From: JADJWR01 sp963847675 | GTDB taxonomy: Bacteria > Pseudomonadota > Gammaproteobacteria > Burkholderiales > Burkholderiaceae_F | Length of the DNA stretch: 64,000 bases | Assembly: GCA_963847675.1 (NCBI GenBank) | Contig: CAWKAP010000005.1 | Span: 1 to 64,000 of the forward strand | Reading direction: 5' to 3' | In this document: piece by piece, positions 48,804-57,542 of the stretch | Layout: every line of letters begins with the position of its first letter | Numbering within the stretch: position 1 is the stretch's first letter | Notes under the pieces: generated by a model | What the model saw: only the letters and a program-made list of their open reading frames with translations | Databases searched by the model: none | Told to the model about the DNA's origin: nothing | Made by a program: the position numbers and the translations under genes

Positions 48804-49451
48804 ATGAAACGCATCGTCTGCCTGATCTCCGGGCGCGGCAGCAATCTCGAATCGATCCTGCGCACCGCCGAAGTGGAACGCTGGGCAACGGAGGTTCCGG
48901 CGCGGGTCGTCGCAGTGATCAGCAACCGGGGCGATGCGGCCGGTCTGGCTCACGCGGCGACGCGTGGGCTGCCGACCACGGTGATCGAGCACCAGCGCTT
49001 CGCTTCGCGCGAGGCGTTCGATGCGGGCCTGGCGGCGGCGATCGACGTGCACGCGCCTGACGTCGTGGTGCTTGCCGGCTTCATGCGCGTGCTCGGCGCC
49101 TCGTTCGTCGCGCGCTATGCGGGCCGTCTGATCAACATTCATCCGTCGCTGCTGCCGGCCTTTACGGGGCTGGCGACGCACCGGCAGGCGCTGGCGGCCG
49201 GGGTGCGTGTGCACGGTGCGACGGTCCACTTCGTGTCGAACGAGGTCGACGGCGGCGCGATCATTGCCCAGGCCGCCGTCGGCGTGCTGCCGGACGACAG
49301 CGAGGAGACGCTGGCGGCGCGGGTGCTGCAGCGCGAGCACATGCTGCTGCCGCGCTGCGTGCGCTGGCTGTGCGAGGGGCGTATCAGGCTGGCCGACGGC
49401 AAGGTCGTCGTGCGCAACCTCGCGCCTGATGCGCTGGCGCTTTTCGGATGA
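48804..49451 (+). CDS. purN: phosphoribosylglycinamide formyltransferase
   Basis: The 215-residue enzyme transfers a formyl group to GAR in purine synthesis. Motifs: LISGRGSNLESIL for phosphate binding, INIHPSLLPAFTG and HGATVHFVSNEVDGG with catalytic Asn, His and Asp region. Its stop overlaps the start of the RsmB-like gene (ATGA). Confidence 0.97.
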   Translation: MKRIVCLISGRGSNLESILRTAEVERWATEVPARVVAVISNRGDAAGLAHAATRGLPTTVIEHQRFASREAFDAGLAAAIDVHAPDVVVLAGFMRVLGASFVARYAGRLINIHPSLLPAFTGLATHRQALAAGVRVHGATVHFVSNEVDGGAIIAQAAVGVLPDDSEETLAARVLQREHMLLPRCVRWLCEGRIRLADGKVVVRNLAPDALALFG

Positions 49452-50740
49452 ACGGCATGCAAATCACCTCGCTGGTGGTCGATCACCTGGCGCAACTGCT
49501 GGCGCAGGTGCTGCGCTTCGACGGCCCGGCCGACGCAGTGATGTCGCGCTACTTCAGGCAGCACGCGAAGCTCGGCCGCAGCGAGCGCGGGCTGATCGCG
49601 GAGGCCGTGTTCCACGCGCTGCGCCGTTACGCCAGCCTGCGCTGGATGATGCAGCCGGCCCGCCCCGAGCGCGCCGCCAGGCTGGCCGGGCTGATTACCC
49701 TGGCGCGCCAGCACGGCGCTGCGGCGCTCGATGCACGCGCGCTGCGCAACGACGAGCGCGCCGTGCGACACGCGCTGGCGATGCGGCTCGAAGCGGCGCC
49801 GCGCGCCGTGCAGGCGGAGTTGCCGACGTGGCTTTACCAGCGCATCACCGGCCAGTACGAGGATGCGCCGGCCCTGTTCGCCGCGCTGACCGAAGCCGCG
49901 CCGCTCGATCTGCGCGTCAACACGCAGCGTGCGCAGCGCGTCGAAGTCCTGGCCGAACTGCGCAGCGCTTCGCGCCAGCACGCCCCGCTGCACGCCGAGC
50001 CGACGCCGCATTCGCCGGACGGCATCCGCCTGCTCGAGAAGCCCGGTCTGACGCGCTGGCCCTTGTATCAGGACGGCAAGATCGAAGTGCAGGACGAGGG
50101 CAGTCAGCTGATCGCCCGGCTGGTGGCGCCGCGCCGCGGTGAGATGGTCGTCGATTTCTGTGCCGGCGCGGGCGGCAAGACGCTCGCGCTCGGCAGCCTG
50201 ATGCGATCGACCGGGCGCATCTACGCGTTCGACATCCATGCACGCCGGCTCGCCGGCCTTGGCCCCCGGTTGAAACGCAGCGGGTTGTCCAACGTTCATC
50301 CGGCGGCGATCGCCACCGAGAACGACCTGCGTGTGAAGCGGCTGTCGGGCAAGATCGACCGCGTGCTGGTCGACGCGCCGTGCTCGGGCAGCGGCACGCT
50401 GAGGCGCAATCCCGACCTCAAGTGGCGTTTCGACGAGCGCGAACTTGCGCGGGTCAATGCCGTGCAGCACAAGGTGCTGCGCGCGGCCGCCCGGCTGGTC
50501 AAGCCCGGCGGCCGGCTCGTCTACGCGACGTGCTCGCTGCTGGCCGAAGAAAACCAGGCCGTGATCGAGGCTTTCGTTGCCGACCAGCCGCAGTTCGCGC
50601 CTGTGCCGGCCGTCGAGGTGCTGGGCACGCAGGGCATCGTGATCCCGGGCCTGGAGCAATCGGCGCCATATTTCGTGATGCTGCCGCACGTGCACGCGAC
50701 CGACGGGTTCTTCGCAGCCGTCCTGCAGCGCAGGTCCTGA
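49448..50740 (+). CDS. RsmB/NOP-family RNA (cytosine-5) methyltransferase
   Basis: The 430-residue enzyme has a SAM-binding fold (VVDFCAGAGGKTLALG) and the two Cys of m5C methyltransferases in VDAPCSGSGTLRRNPD and YATCSLLAEEN. The N-terminal region resembles the NusB-like part of RsmB relatives. It probably methylates rRNA or tRNA; the exact site is unknown, and it may not be RsmB itself. Coupled to purN. Confidence 0.9.
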   Translation: MNGMQITSLVVDHLAQLLAQVLRFDGPADAVMSRYFRQHAKLGRSERGLIAEAVFHALRRYASLRWMMQPARPERAARLAGLITLARQHGAAALDARALRNDERAVRHALAMRLEAAPRAVQAELPTWLYQRITGQYEDAPALFAALTEAAPLDLRVNTQRAQRVEVLAELRSASRQHAPLHAEPTPHSPDGIRLLEKPGLTRWPLYQDGKIEVQDEGSQLIARLVAPRRGEMVVDFCAGAGGKTLALGSLMRSTGRIYAFDIHARRLAGLGPRLKRSGLSNVHPAAIATENDLRVKRLSGKIDRVLVDAPCSGSGTLRRNPDLKWRFDERELARVNAVQHKVLRAAARLVKPGGRLVYATCSLLAEENQAVIEAFVADQPQFAPVPAVEVLGTQGIVIPGLEQSAPYFVMLPHVHATDGFFAAVLQRRS

Positions 50741-50764
50741 GCGGTGGGGGCGCGAATCCATGGC

Positions 50765-50793
50765 TTCTGCATTCCGACGGTGACCCGTACAAT
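50765..50793 (+). promoter_or_regulatory. putative promoter of desaturase gene
   Basis: TTCTGC (50765-50770) and TACAAT (50788-50793) are 17 bases apart, about 60 bases before the desaturase ATG. Confidence 0.45.
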
Positions 50794-50851
50794 CGCGGCT
50801 CGCTGGTTTTCTCGCGCACCCGGTGTGACGCCGGGCGCCGCTGGAGGTTGA

Positions 50852-52051
50852 ATGTATTTCCTGCAATTTCTCGATGGCGGTGTGCTGGATCTTGCCTGGT
50901 GGCAGATCGTCGTCGCTGCGCTGCTGCTGACGCACGTCACCATCGCCGCGGTGACCATCTTCCTGCACCGTTCGCAGGCGCACCGCGCGCTTGATCTGCA
51001 TCCGGTTGTCGCGCATTTCTTCCGTGCCTGGCTGTGGCTGACGACCGGCATGCAGACGAAGGAATGGGTGGCGATCCACCGCAAGCACCACGCCAGGTGC
51101 GAAACGGCCGAGGATCCGCACAGCCCGCAGACGCGCGGCCTCAGGAAGGTGCTGTGGCAGGGCGCCGAGTTGTACATGGACGAGGCGAGCAACGGCGAGA
51201 CGCTGGCCCGCTACGGCCATGGCGTGCCGAACGACTGGCTCGAGCGCAACGTGTACTCGCGCATGACGTGGCATGGCTGCGGCCTGATGCTCGGCGCGAA
51301 TCTGATCCTGTTCGGGGCAGCCGGCCTGGCCGTGTGGGCCGTGCAGATGATGTGGATTCCCTTTTTCGCCGCCGGCGTGATCAACGGAATCGGACACTTC
51401 TGGGGCTACCGTAACTTCGACAGCCCGGACGCGGCGACCAACATCAGCCCATGGGGCATCCTGATCGGCGGCGAGGAACTGCACAACAACCATCACACGT
51501 ACCCGACCTCGGCCAAGCTGTCGAGCCGGTGGTACGAGTTCGACCTCGGCTGGACTTACATCCGGGTCTTGTCGGCGCTGGGCCTGGCCAGGGTGCTGCG
51601 CGTGGCGCCGGTGCCGAAAGTCACGGCGCCGCGACAGGGGATCGACGTGCAGACGCTGCAGGCGGTGATCGCCAACCGCTACGACCTGCTGTCCCGCTAC
51701 GCGCGGGGATTGCGCTCGACGCTGAACGAGGAACTGCACCGGCTCAGCCTTCCGGCCGCCGACAAGCAGCGGTTCGCATCGCTGCGGCGCTGGCTGCGGA
51801 AGTCCGATGTGCTGTCGATCCCGCCGGCGCAGCAGCAGACGCTGCGCGAGCTGCTGGGGCAAAGCGGAGCAATGCGCACGCTGGTCGACATGCGAACCGA
51901 ACTGGCAGCGGTGTGGGAGCGAGGCAATGCGTCGCGCGAGCAGATGCTCGCACTCCTGCAGGACTGGATCGCCCGCGCCGAGGCGAGCGGCATCCGCGCC
52001 CTTCAGGACGCGGCGCTGCGGATCCGCAGTTATGCGCCGGCGCCAGGCTGA
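50852..52051 (+). CDS. acyl-CoA/fatty acid desaturase
   Basis: The 399-residue membrane di-iron enzyme has the three His boxes: HRSQAH (39-44), HRKHH (76-80) and HNNHH (211-215), with hydrophobic helices between. It introduces a double bond in acyl chains to adjust membrane fluidity. The C-terminal ~150 residues are soluble and extra. ATG 50852 follows GGAGG. It ends at a strong terminator. Confidence 0.92.
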   Translation: MYFLQFLDGGVLDLAWWQIVVAALLLTHVTIAAVTIFLHRSQAHRALDLHPVVAHFFRAWLWLTTGMQTKEWVAIHRKHHARCETAEDPHSPQTRGLRKVLWQGAELYMDEASNGETLARYGHGVPNDWLERNVYSRMTWHGCGLMLGANLILFGAAGLAVWAVQMMWIPFFAAGVINGIGHFWGYRNFDSPDAATNISPWGILIGGEELHNNHHTYPTSAKLSSRWYEFDLGWTYIRVLSALGLARVLRVAPVPKVTAPRQGIDVQTLQAVIANRYDLLSRYARGLRSTLNEELHRLSLPAADKQRFASLRRWLRKSDVLSIPPAQQQTLRELLGQSGAMRTLVDMRTELAAVWERGNASREQMLALLQDWIARAEASGIRALQDAALRIRSYAPAPG

Positions 52052-52074
52052 CCTGCAGGAGCTTTGCAGCCAAC

Positions 52075-52100
52075 AAAAAACCGGCCGCGGCCGGTTTTTT
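52075..52100. terminator. bidirectional terminator between desaturase and rpmG
   Basis: AAAAAACCGGCC-GC-GGCCGGTTTTTT is flanked by A- and T-runs and can serve both converging genes. Confidence 0.93.
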
Positions 52101-52122
52101 GCTGGCTGCCGGTTTCCGGCGG

Positions 52123-52290
52123 CTACTTCAGCTTGGTTTCCTTGTACGTGACGTGCTTGCGCGCCACCGGATCGAACTTCACGAACTGAAGCTTGTCCGG
52201 CGTGGTGCGCTTGTTCTTCGACGTCGTATAGAAGTGTCCCGTGCCGGCCGTCGATTCCAGCTTGATCTTCTCGCGAGCGCCCTTGGCCAT
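52123..52290 (-). CDS. rpmG: 50S ribosomal protein L33
   Basis: The 55-residue protein starts MAKGAREKIKLESTAGTGHF and ends VTYKETKLK. No CxxC pairs are present, so it is the zinc-free form usual in this group. ATG 52290; it follows rpmB by 20 bases. Confidence 0.97.
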   Translation of the reverse strand: MAKGAREKIKLESTAGTGHFYTTSKNKRTTPDKLQFVKFDPVARKHVTYKETKLK

Positions 52291-52310
52291 CTTTGCTCTC
52301 CCGTCCTAGT

Positions 52311-52544
52311 TCACAGTTCGCCGCGGCCGCGCAGTTCGGCCAGCACCGCATCGATGCCCTGCTTCTCGATCGTGCGCAGGCCGGCGGTGGTCAGACGCAG
52401 CCGCACCCAGCGTTTTTCGCTCTCCACCCAGAAGCGGCGATCCTGCAGGTTGGGCAGAAAGCGGCGCTTGGTCCGGTTATTGGCGTGCGAAACGTTGTTG
52501 CCGACCATCGGCCTCTTGCCCGTGACTTGACACACGCGTGCCAT
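52311..52544 (-). CDS. rpmB: 50S ribosomal protein L28
   Basis: The 77-residue protein starts MARVCQVTGKRPMVGNNVSH, has HANNRTKRRFLPNLQ and LRLTTAGLRTIEKQG; only one Cys, so no zinc site. ATG 52544. It is the first gene of rpmB-rpmG. Confidence 0.97.
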   Translation of the reverse strand: MARVCQVTGKRPMVGNNVSHANNRTKRRFLPNLQDRRFWVESEKRWVRLRLTTAGLRTIEKQGIDAVLAELRGRGEL

Positions 52545-52693
52545 GGTTGATTCCTCGCTCAAGTTTCACCGTTCGGCTCCTTCATGAGCCCAGAGTGTGG
52601 GCTGCCGCCGAATGAAAGCGCGAGAGTATAGCGTCCGGCGTGCTTCCGATCCAGTCAACCTGCGCACCGCACGGCGGGCGCCGGGGACCTCGA

Positions 52694-53362
52694 TCAGAGC
52701 AGTCCACGCTCGGCGAACGACACGCTCGAGGCTCCGGCGACGATGACATGGTCGAGGACCCGCACGTCGACCAGCGCCAGGGCGTCGCGCAGCGCGCGGG
52801 TCAGAAGCTCGTCGGCACGGCTCGGCTCGGCCACGCCGGATGGGTGGTTGTGGGCCAGGATGACTGCAGCGGCGTTGTGCTGCAACGCCCGCTTGACCAC
52901 CTCGCGCGGGTAGACGCTGGTCTGCGTCAACGTGCCCCGGAACAGTTCTTCATCGTCGATGAGGCGGTTCTGCGCGTCCAGAAACAGCGCGGCAAAGACT
53001 TCGTGCCCGAGTTGTCCGATTCGCAGGCGCAGGTATTCGCGCACCTTCGGTGGCGAGTCGAGCAGGCGCTCGCGCCGCACTTCCTCTTTCAGCGCCCGCC
53101 GTGCCAGTTCGATCACCGCCAGAAGCTGGGCGCACTTGGCGGGTCCGAAGCCCGGCATGGCCTGGATCTCGTCGGGGGTGGCGTTCAGCAGGCCATTGAG
53201 GGAGCCGAAGCGGTCGATGGCACGGCGCGCCAGCTCGAGCACGCTCTGTCCGGGCAAGCCGATGCGCAGGAACACCGCCAGCAACTCGGCTTCCGAGAGC
53301 GCCTGTGGACCCTGCCTGAGAAGGCGCTCGCGTGGACGTTCGGTTTCCGGCCAATCGCGCAC
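52694..53362 (-). CDS. radC: RadC/JAMM-domain DNA repair-type protein
   Basis: GTG 53362 is chosen because the product (222 residues) then begins RDWPETERPRERLL, as in the family. A helix-hairpin-helix (MPGFGPAKCAQLLAVIELARRA) precedes the JAMM metal motif (AHNHPSGVAEPSRAD). Function as a repair protein is disputed for the family; a nuclease or metallo-isopeptidase-like role is possible. It diverges from fkpB. Confidence 0.93.
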   Translation of the reverse strand: MRDWPETERPRERLLRQGPQALSEAELLAVFLRIGLPGQSVLELARRAIDRFGSLNGLLNATPDEIQAMPGFGPAKCAQLLAVIELARRALKEEVRRERLLDSPPKVREYLRLRIGQLGHEVFAALFLDAQNRLIDDEELFRGTLTQTSVYPREVVKRALQHNAAAVILAHNHPSGVAEPSRADELLTRALRDALALVDVRVLDHVIVAGASSVSFAERGLL

Positions 53363-53383
53363 GGTGTTCCGGGGGCCGTTGGC

Positions 53384-53389
53384 TACAAT
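53384..53389 (+). promoter_or_regulatory. -10 element of the fkpB-ispH operon
   Basis: A consensus-like TACAAT lies 26 bases before the fkpB ATG in the short divergent gap; no clear -35. Confidence 0.4.
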
Positions 53390-53414
53390 GCTTCGACTGC
53401 CTCTCCTGCTTGCC

Positions 53415-53861
53415 ATGGCCCGCATCGCGCCCGAGTCACACGTGACTCTGCATTATCGTCTGGCCGCGCTCGTCGATGGCGCCGAGCGCGAGGTCATCAG
53501 TACGCTGGGCGGGCATCCGGCGACGCTGCAGCTGGGCGGCGGGCACCTCGCGGCCGGCCTCGAGGCGCGGTTGCTGGGCCTTGCCGAAGGGGACGAGGCG
53601 TCGTTCGAAATCGGACCTGCCGAGGCATTCGGCGAACGCAGCGCAATGCTCGTCCAGGCGATGTCGCGCGCGGCATTCGATGCCAACGCCGAATCCGGAA
53701 GCGACTTCGTGCCCGGCGATGTCGTCGAGTTCAATCGCGATGGCGGCCGTCTTGCAGGCGTGTTGAAGGAACGCGACGATCACCGCGTGATCGTCGACTT
53801 CAACCATCCGCTCGCCGGGCTGCCGGTGCGTTTTTCGGTCCGCGTGATCGGAGTGCTGTGA
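53415..53861 (+). CDS. fkpB: FKBP-type peptidyl-prolyl isomerase, SlpA/FkpB-like
   Basis: The 148-residue protein has the SlyD/SlpA-type FKBP core: VTLHYRLAALVDG, GHLAAGLEARLLGLAEGDEA and the inserted flap with FVPGDVVEFNRDG. ATG 53415. It overlaps ispH by one base (TGATG), the conserved fkpB-ispH pair. It assists protein folding in the cytosol. Confidence 0.93.
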   Translation: MARIAPESHVTLHYRLAALVDGAEREVISTLGGHPATLQLGGGHLAAGLEARLLGLAEGDEASFEIGPAEAFGERSAMLVQAMSRAAFDANAESGSDFVPGDVVEFNRDGGRLAGVLKERDDHRVIVDFNHPLAGLPVRFSVRVIGVL

Positions 53862-54817
53862 TGGAAGTCCTGCTCGCCCAGCCGCGCGGCTTCTGCGCCG
53901 GTGTCGACCGGGCCATCGATATCGTCGAGCGCGCGCTCGAGGTCCATGGCGCGCCGATCTACGTGCGCCACGAGATCGTGCACAACACGCACGTGGTGGC
54001 CGACCTGCGCGCCAAAGGCGCCGTGTTCGTCGATGAACTGCAGCAGGTTCCGGCCGGTGCGACGGTGGTGTTTTCGGCGCATGGGGTGCCGAAGTCGGTA
54101 CGCAGCGAGGCTCAGGCGCGTGGCCTGCGCGTCTTCGACGCGACCTGTCCGCTGGTCACCAAGGTGCACGTGGAGGTCGCGCGGATGCGAACGCAGGGCC
54201 GGGAGGTGGTGATGATCGGCCACGCCGGACATCCGGAAGTCGAGGGGACGATGGGCCAGGCCGACGGCGGCATCTACCTGGTCGAGTCGCCGGAAGATGT
54301 GGCGCGACTCGAGGTCGGGGATCCCCGCCAGCTTGCCTACGTCACGCAGACGACGCTGTCGATCGACGACGCGGCACAGATCGTCGTGGCGCTGAAGCAG
54401 CGCTTCCCGGATATTGCTGCGCCCAAGAAGGCGGACATCTGCTACGCGACCCAGAACCGACAGGATGCGGTGAAAGTGATGGCGCCACAGGTGGACGTGG
54501 TGATCGTGATCGGCAGCCAATCGAGTTCTAACTCCAACCGGCTCCGGGAAGTCGCTGAACGCTTCGGCGTCGCCGCTTATCTGGTCGACAGCGCCGAGGA
54601 CGTGGATCCGGGCTGGCTGTACGGCAAGCGGCGCATCGGCGTGACGGCCGGAGCCTCGGCGCCCGAGTCGCTCGTGCGGGCATTGATAGAACGGCTGCGC
54701 TCGTTCGGGGCGACGCGCGTGCGTGTGCTCGAAGGCGTCGAGGAGCACGTTGTGTTTCCATTGCCCAAGGGACTCGGGCGGACGGCGAGTGCCGAGCCGG
54801 CTCGAGACCAAATCTAG
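53861..54817 (+). CDS. ispH: 4-hydroxy-3-methylbut-2-enyl diphosphate reductase
   Basis: The 318-residue [4Fe-4S] enzyme is the last step of the non-mevalonate isoprenoid pathway. Cluster Cys are in RGFCAGVDRA, DATCPLVTKVH and ICYATQNRQ; the substrate loop SSNSNRL is intact. Start at ATG 53861. Confidence 0.97.
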   Translation: MEVLLAQPRGFCAGVDRAIDIVERALEVHGAPIYVRHEIVHNTHVVADLRAKGAVFVDELQQVPAGATVVFSAHGVPKSVRSEAQARGLRVFDATCPLVTKVHVEVARMRTQGREVVMIGHAGHPEVEGTMGQADGGIYLVESPEDVARLEVGDPRQLAYVTQTTLSIDDAAQIVVALKQRFPDIAAPKKADICYATQNRQDAVKVMAPQVDVVIVIGSQSSSNSNRLREVAERFGVAAYLVDSAEDVDPGWLYGKRRIGVTAGASAPESLVRALIERLRSFGATRVRVLEGVEEHVVFPLPKGLGRTASAEPARDQI

Positions 54818-54836
54818 GCTTCCAAGGGAGACAGCG

Positions 54837-55409
54837 ATGAAACGGGTTCTGGCGGCATTGGTTCTTTCCGGACTTGCGACCGTAGTTCAGGCGCAGGCGG
54901 TCGAGGTTGAAGGCGTGAAGTTCGAGCCCGCGGTCCAGGTCGGCGGCCAGTCGTTGCAGCTGAACGGCGCCGGCGTCAGGACCCGGCTCTTCTTCAAGGT
55001 CTATGCAGCGGGGCTGTATGTGGCACAGAAGTCGAACTCGCCGGCAGAGCTTCTTGCTCAAAAAGGCCCGCGACGGGTCGCGATAGGCATGCTGCGCGAT
55101 GTCGACGCCGACACGTTCGTCGGCGCGCTGAACGACGGGATGAAAGCGAACCTGAGCGAGAAGCAACTGGCGGGATTCAAGTCGCAGATCGACACGCTCA
55201 ACGCCAACTTCAAGGCGGTCGGCGAGGCCAGGAAAGGCGACCGGATCAACTTCGAGTTTTCTCCCGACGTCGGCACGCGCCTCATCATCAACGGCCAGCC
55301 GCGCGGCGCCGCCATTGCCGGCGAGGACTTCTTCGAGGCGGTGCTGCGCGTGTGGCTCGGCGACAAGCCGGTCGATGCCGACTTGAAGAAGGGAATGCTC
55401 GGCGGCTGA
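54837..55409 (+). CDS. exported chalcone-isomerase-like protein
   Basis: The 190-residue protein has a signal peptide (MKRVLAALVLSGLATVVQAQA) and the bacterial chalcone-isomerase-like fold: VRTRLFFKVYAAGLYV and GEDFFEAVLRVWLGDKPVD. It binds lipids or fatty acids in characterised relatives; catalysis is unlikely. ATG 54837. It follows ispH closely. Confidence 0.9.
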   Translation: MKRVLAALVLSGLATVVQAQAVEVEGVKFEPAVQVGGQSLQLNGAGVRTRLFFKVYAAGLYVAQKSNSPAELLAQKGPRRVAIGMLRDVDADTFVGALNDGMKANLSEKQLAGFKSQIDTLNANFKAVGEARKGDRINFEFSPDVGTRLIINGQPRGAAIAGEDFFEAVLRVWLGDKPVDADLKKGMLGG

Positions 55410-55491
55410 CGGTGCGGGAAGCGGTCGGCCGGGGCCCGGCGCGGGTTGGGCTCTTTCGCTGACGTCCGACGCGCGGCCTTCTGGTGGGCGG

Positions 55492-56394
55492 ATGGCAGTG
55501 AAGACGGTTTCGACGCCGGCAACGCTGCTGATTGACCGCTTCATCGACGCGCTCTGGCTCGAGGACGGGCTGGCGGCCAACTCGCTTGCCGCCTACCGGC
55601 GCGACCTGCAGCAACTGACCACGCGCATCGGCGGGTGCGATCTGCTGGCGGTGGGCGAGGCCGACCTGCAGCACTTCTTCGCCGTGACCTTCGCGGGCTC
55701 GCGGGCCAGCACGGCAAACCGGCGGCTGGCGACGCTACGCCGGTTTTATCGCTGGGCGCTGCGCGAAGGGCTGATCGATCGAGATCCGACGCTCCGTCTC
55801 GTCGGCGCCAAGGCGCCGCCGCGGTTTCCGCAGGCGCTGACCGAGGAACAGGTCGAGGCGCTGCTGGCTGCCCCCGACACCGACTCCGCGCTGGGCCTGC
55901 GCGACCGGGCCATGCTCGAGGTGCTCTACGCCACCGGCATGCGGGTTTCCGAACTGGTCAGCCTCAGAGTGGCGGAACTCTCGCTCGCTGACGGACTGGT
56001 GAGGGTCACGGGCAAAGGGCAGAAGGAGAGGGTGATTCCGGTCGGCGAGGAAGCGCGCTTGTGGCTGGAGCGCTACGCGCAGGCGGCGCGGCCGGAACTG
56101 CTGCGCGGTCGCAGCGCGGACGCGGTGTTCGTGACCGGACGGGGCGGGCCGATGACGAGGCAGATGTTCTGGAAGCTGGTTCGCCGCCATGCGCTGCGGG
56201 CGGACATTCGCGCGCCGCTGTCGCCGCATGGTTTGCGGCATGCCTTCGCCACGCATCTGCTGAACCACGGCGCCGACCTGCGCGTGGTGCAGATGCTGCT
56301 TGGCCATGCCGACATCTCGACGACGCAGATCTACACGCACGTCGCACGCGAGCGTCTGCAGGCGCTTCACGAGCGCCATCATCCCCGCGGATAG
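55492..56394 (+). CDS. xerD: site-specific tyrosine recombinase XerD
   Basis: The 300-residue recombinase resolves chromosome dimers with XerC. The SAM-like N-domain (NSLAAYRRDL) is followed by the catalytic domain with Arg in ATGMRVSELV, HGLRHAFATHL, LLGHADIS and the nucleophile Tyr in TQIYTHV. No partner phage or integron genes flank it, so it is the housekeeping form. Confidence 0.95.
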   Translation: MAVKTVSTPATLLIDRFIDALWLEDGLAANSLAAYRRDLQQLTTRIGGCDLLAVGEADLQHFFAVTFAGSRASTANRRLATLRRFYRWALREGLIDRDPTLRLVGAKAPPRFPQALTEEQVEALLAAPDTDSALGLRDRAMLEVLYATGMRVSELVSLRVAELSLADGLVRVTGKGQKERVIPVGEEARLWLERYAQAARPELLRGRSADAVFVTGRGGPMTRQMFWKLVRRHALRADIRAPLSPHGLRHAFATHLLNHGADLRVVQMLLGHADISTTQIYTHVARERLQALHERHHPRG

Positions 56395-56405
56395 ACTGCA
56401 TTGCG

Positions 56406-56897
56406 ATGAGCAAGACGCACCACGTCTCGGAAACGCCGGCAACGGCATGGCTGCGCAAGCGAGGCGTGTCGTTCGTCGAGCACATCTACGACTACGTCGA
56501 GCATGGCGGCACGTCCGTGTCGTCGCAGGCGCTCGGCGTGCCAGAACACAAGGTGGTCAAGACGCTGGTGATGCAGGATGAAGAGGGCAAGCCGCTCATC
56601 GTTCTGATGCACGGGGATCGCAAGGTTTCGACCAAGGCCCTGGCCCGGCAGGCGGACCGCAAGCGGATCGAGCCTTGCGTGCCCGGAGTCGCGCAACGGC
56701 ATACCGGCTACCAGGTCGGTGGCACGTCGCCGTTCGCCCTTCGCAAGCCGATGCCGGTCTTCGTCGAGCGCACGGTGCTGGACCTGGACCGCATCTTCAT
56801 CAACGGCGGCCGGCGGGGATTCCTGGTGCAAATCGAGCCTGCGGTCCTGACCGCCATACTGGGCGCGCTGCCCGTCGATTGCGCGCTGGACGCGTGA
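56406..56897 (+). CDS. ybaK: Cys-tRNA(Pro) deacylase YbaK/EbsC-type
   Basis: The 163-residue editing-domain protein hydrolyses mischarged tRNA. It has the YbaK pattern EHKVVKTLVMQ, KVSTKALAR and the conserved GGTSPFALRK. ATG 56406. It lies 11 bases after xerD. Confidence 0.92.
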   Translation: MSKTHHVSETPATAWLRKRGVSFVEHIYDYVEHGGTSVSSQALGVPEHKVVKTLVMQDEEGKPLIVLMHGDRKVSTKALARQADRKRIEPCVPGVAQRHTGYQVGGTSPFALRKPMPVFVERTVLDLDRIFINGGRRGFLVQIEPAVLTAILGALPVDCALDA

Positions 56898-56901
56898 GGA
56901 G

Positions 56902-57528
56902 ATGAACGTGCAGGTGGCGGCGTGGATCCTGACGGCCGGCGGCGCCTATCTGCTGGGTTCCATTTCTTTTGCCGTGGTCGTCAGTCGCCTCTTCGGTCTT
57001 GCCGATCCGCGCAGCTACGGCTCGGGAAATCCGGGCGCGACCAACGTGCTGCGCTCCGGCAGCAAGGCGGCCGCGGCGATGACGCTGCTGGGTGACGCCG
57101 CGAAGGGTGCGGTGGCCGTGTGGCTGGTGCGCGCCTTCGGGCCGCCGTTCGGCGTGGGCGAACTGGCCGTGGCGCTCGCTGCGCTGGCCGCCTTCGTGGG
57201 CCACCTTTACCCCGTGTTCTTTGCCTTCAAGGGTGGCAAGGGCGTGGCCACCTTTCTGGGCGCGCTGCTGGCGCTGAACTTCGGTGCTGGACTGATGGCC
57301 TGCACGACATGGCTGGTGATTGCGCTGCTGTTTCGCTACTCGTCGCTCGCGTCGCTATGCGCGGCGATCGTTGCGCCGCTTGGGCTGCTTTGGCTGACGG
57401 GAACTCCGGCGGCGTCGCTGCTTGTCGCGGCCATGAGCCTGCTGCTCACTTTTCGCCATCGGCAGAACATCGCCAATCTGGTGGCGGGCAAGGAAGGGCG
57501 CATCGGCGAAAAGGCCGCGCGCGTCTGA
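56902..57528 (+). CDS. plsY: acyl-phosphate glycerol-3-phosphate acyltransferase
   Basis: The 208-residue membrane enzyme makes lysophosphatidic acid from acyl-phosphate. Motifs are SGNPGATNVLR (motif 1), FKGGKGVAT (motif 2) and NIANLVAGKEGR (motif 3); five hydrophobic helices. It begins 4 bases after ybaK. Confidence 0.96.
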   Translation: MNVQVAAWILTAGGAYLLGSISFAVVVSRLFGLADPRSYGSGNPGATNVLRSGSKAAAAMTLLGDAAKGAVAVWLVRAFGPPFGVGELAVALAALAAFVGHLYPVFFAFKGGKGVATFLGALLALNFGAGLMACTTWLVIALLFRYSSLASLCAAIVAPLGLLWLTGTPAASLLVAAMSLLLTFRHRQNIANLVAGKEGRIGEKAARV

Positions 57529-57542
57529 GGCAGCGCCGCGAA

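Noticed and set aside
49139..52351. 1070-codon minus-strand frame opposite purN, RsmB-like and desaturase genes
   Set aside because: Spans three well-supported plus-strand genes; no recognisable domain.
55492..56394. Tyrosine recombinase as a mobile-element integrase
   Set aside because: Length and motifs match housekeeping XerD, and neighbours are core genes.
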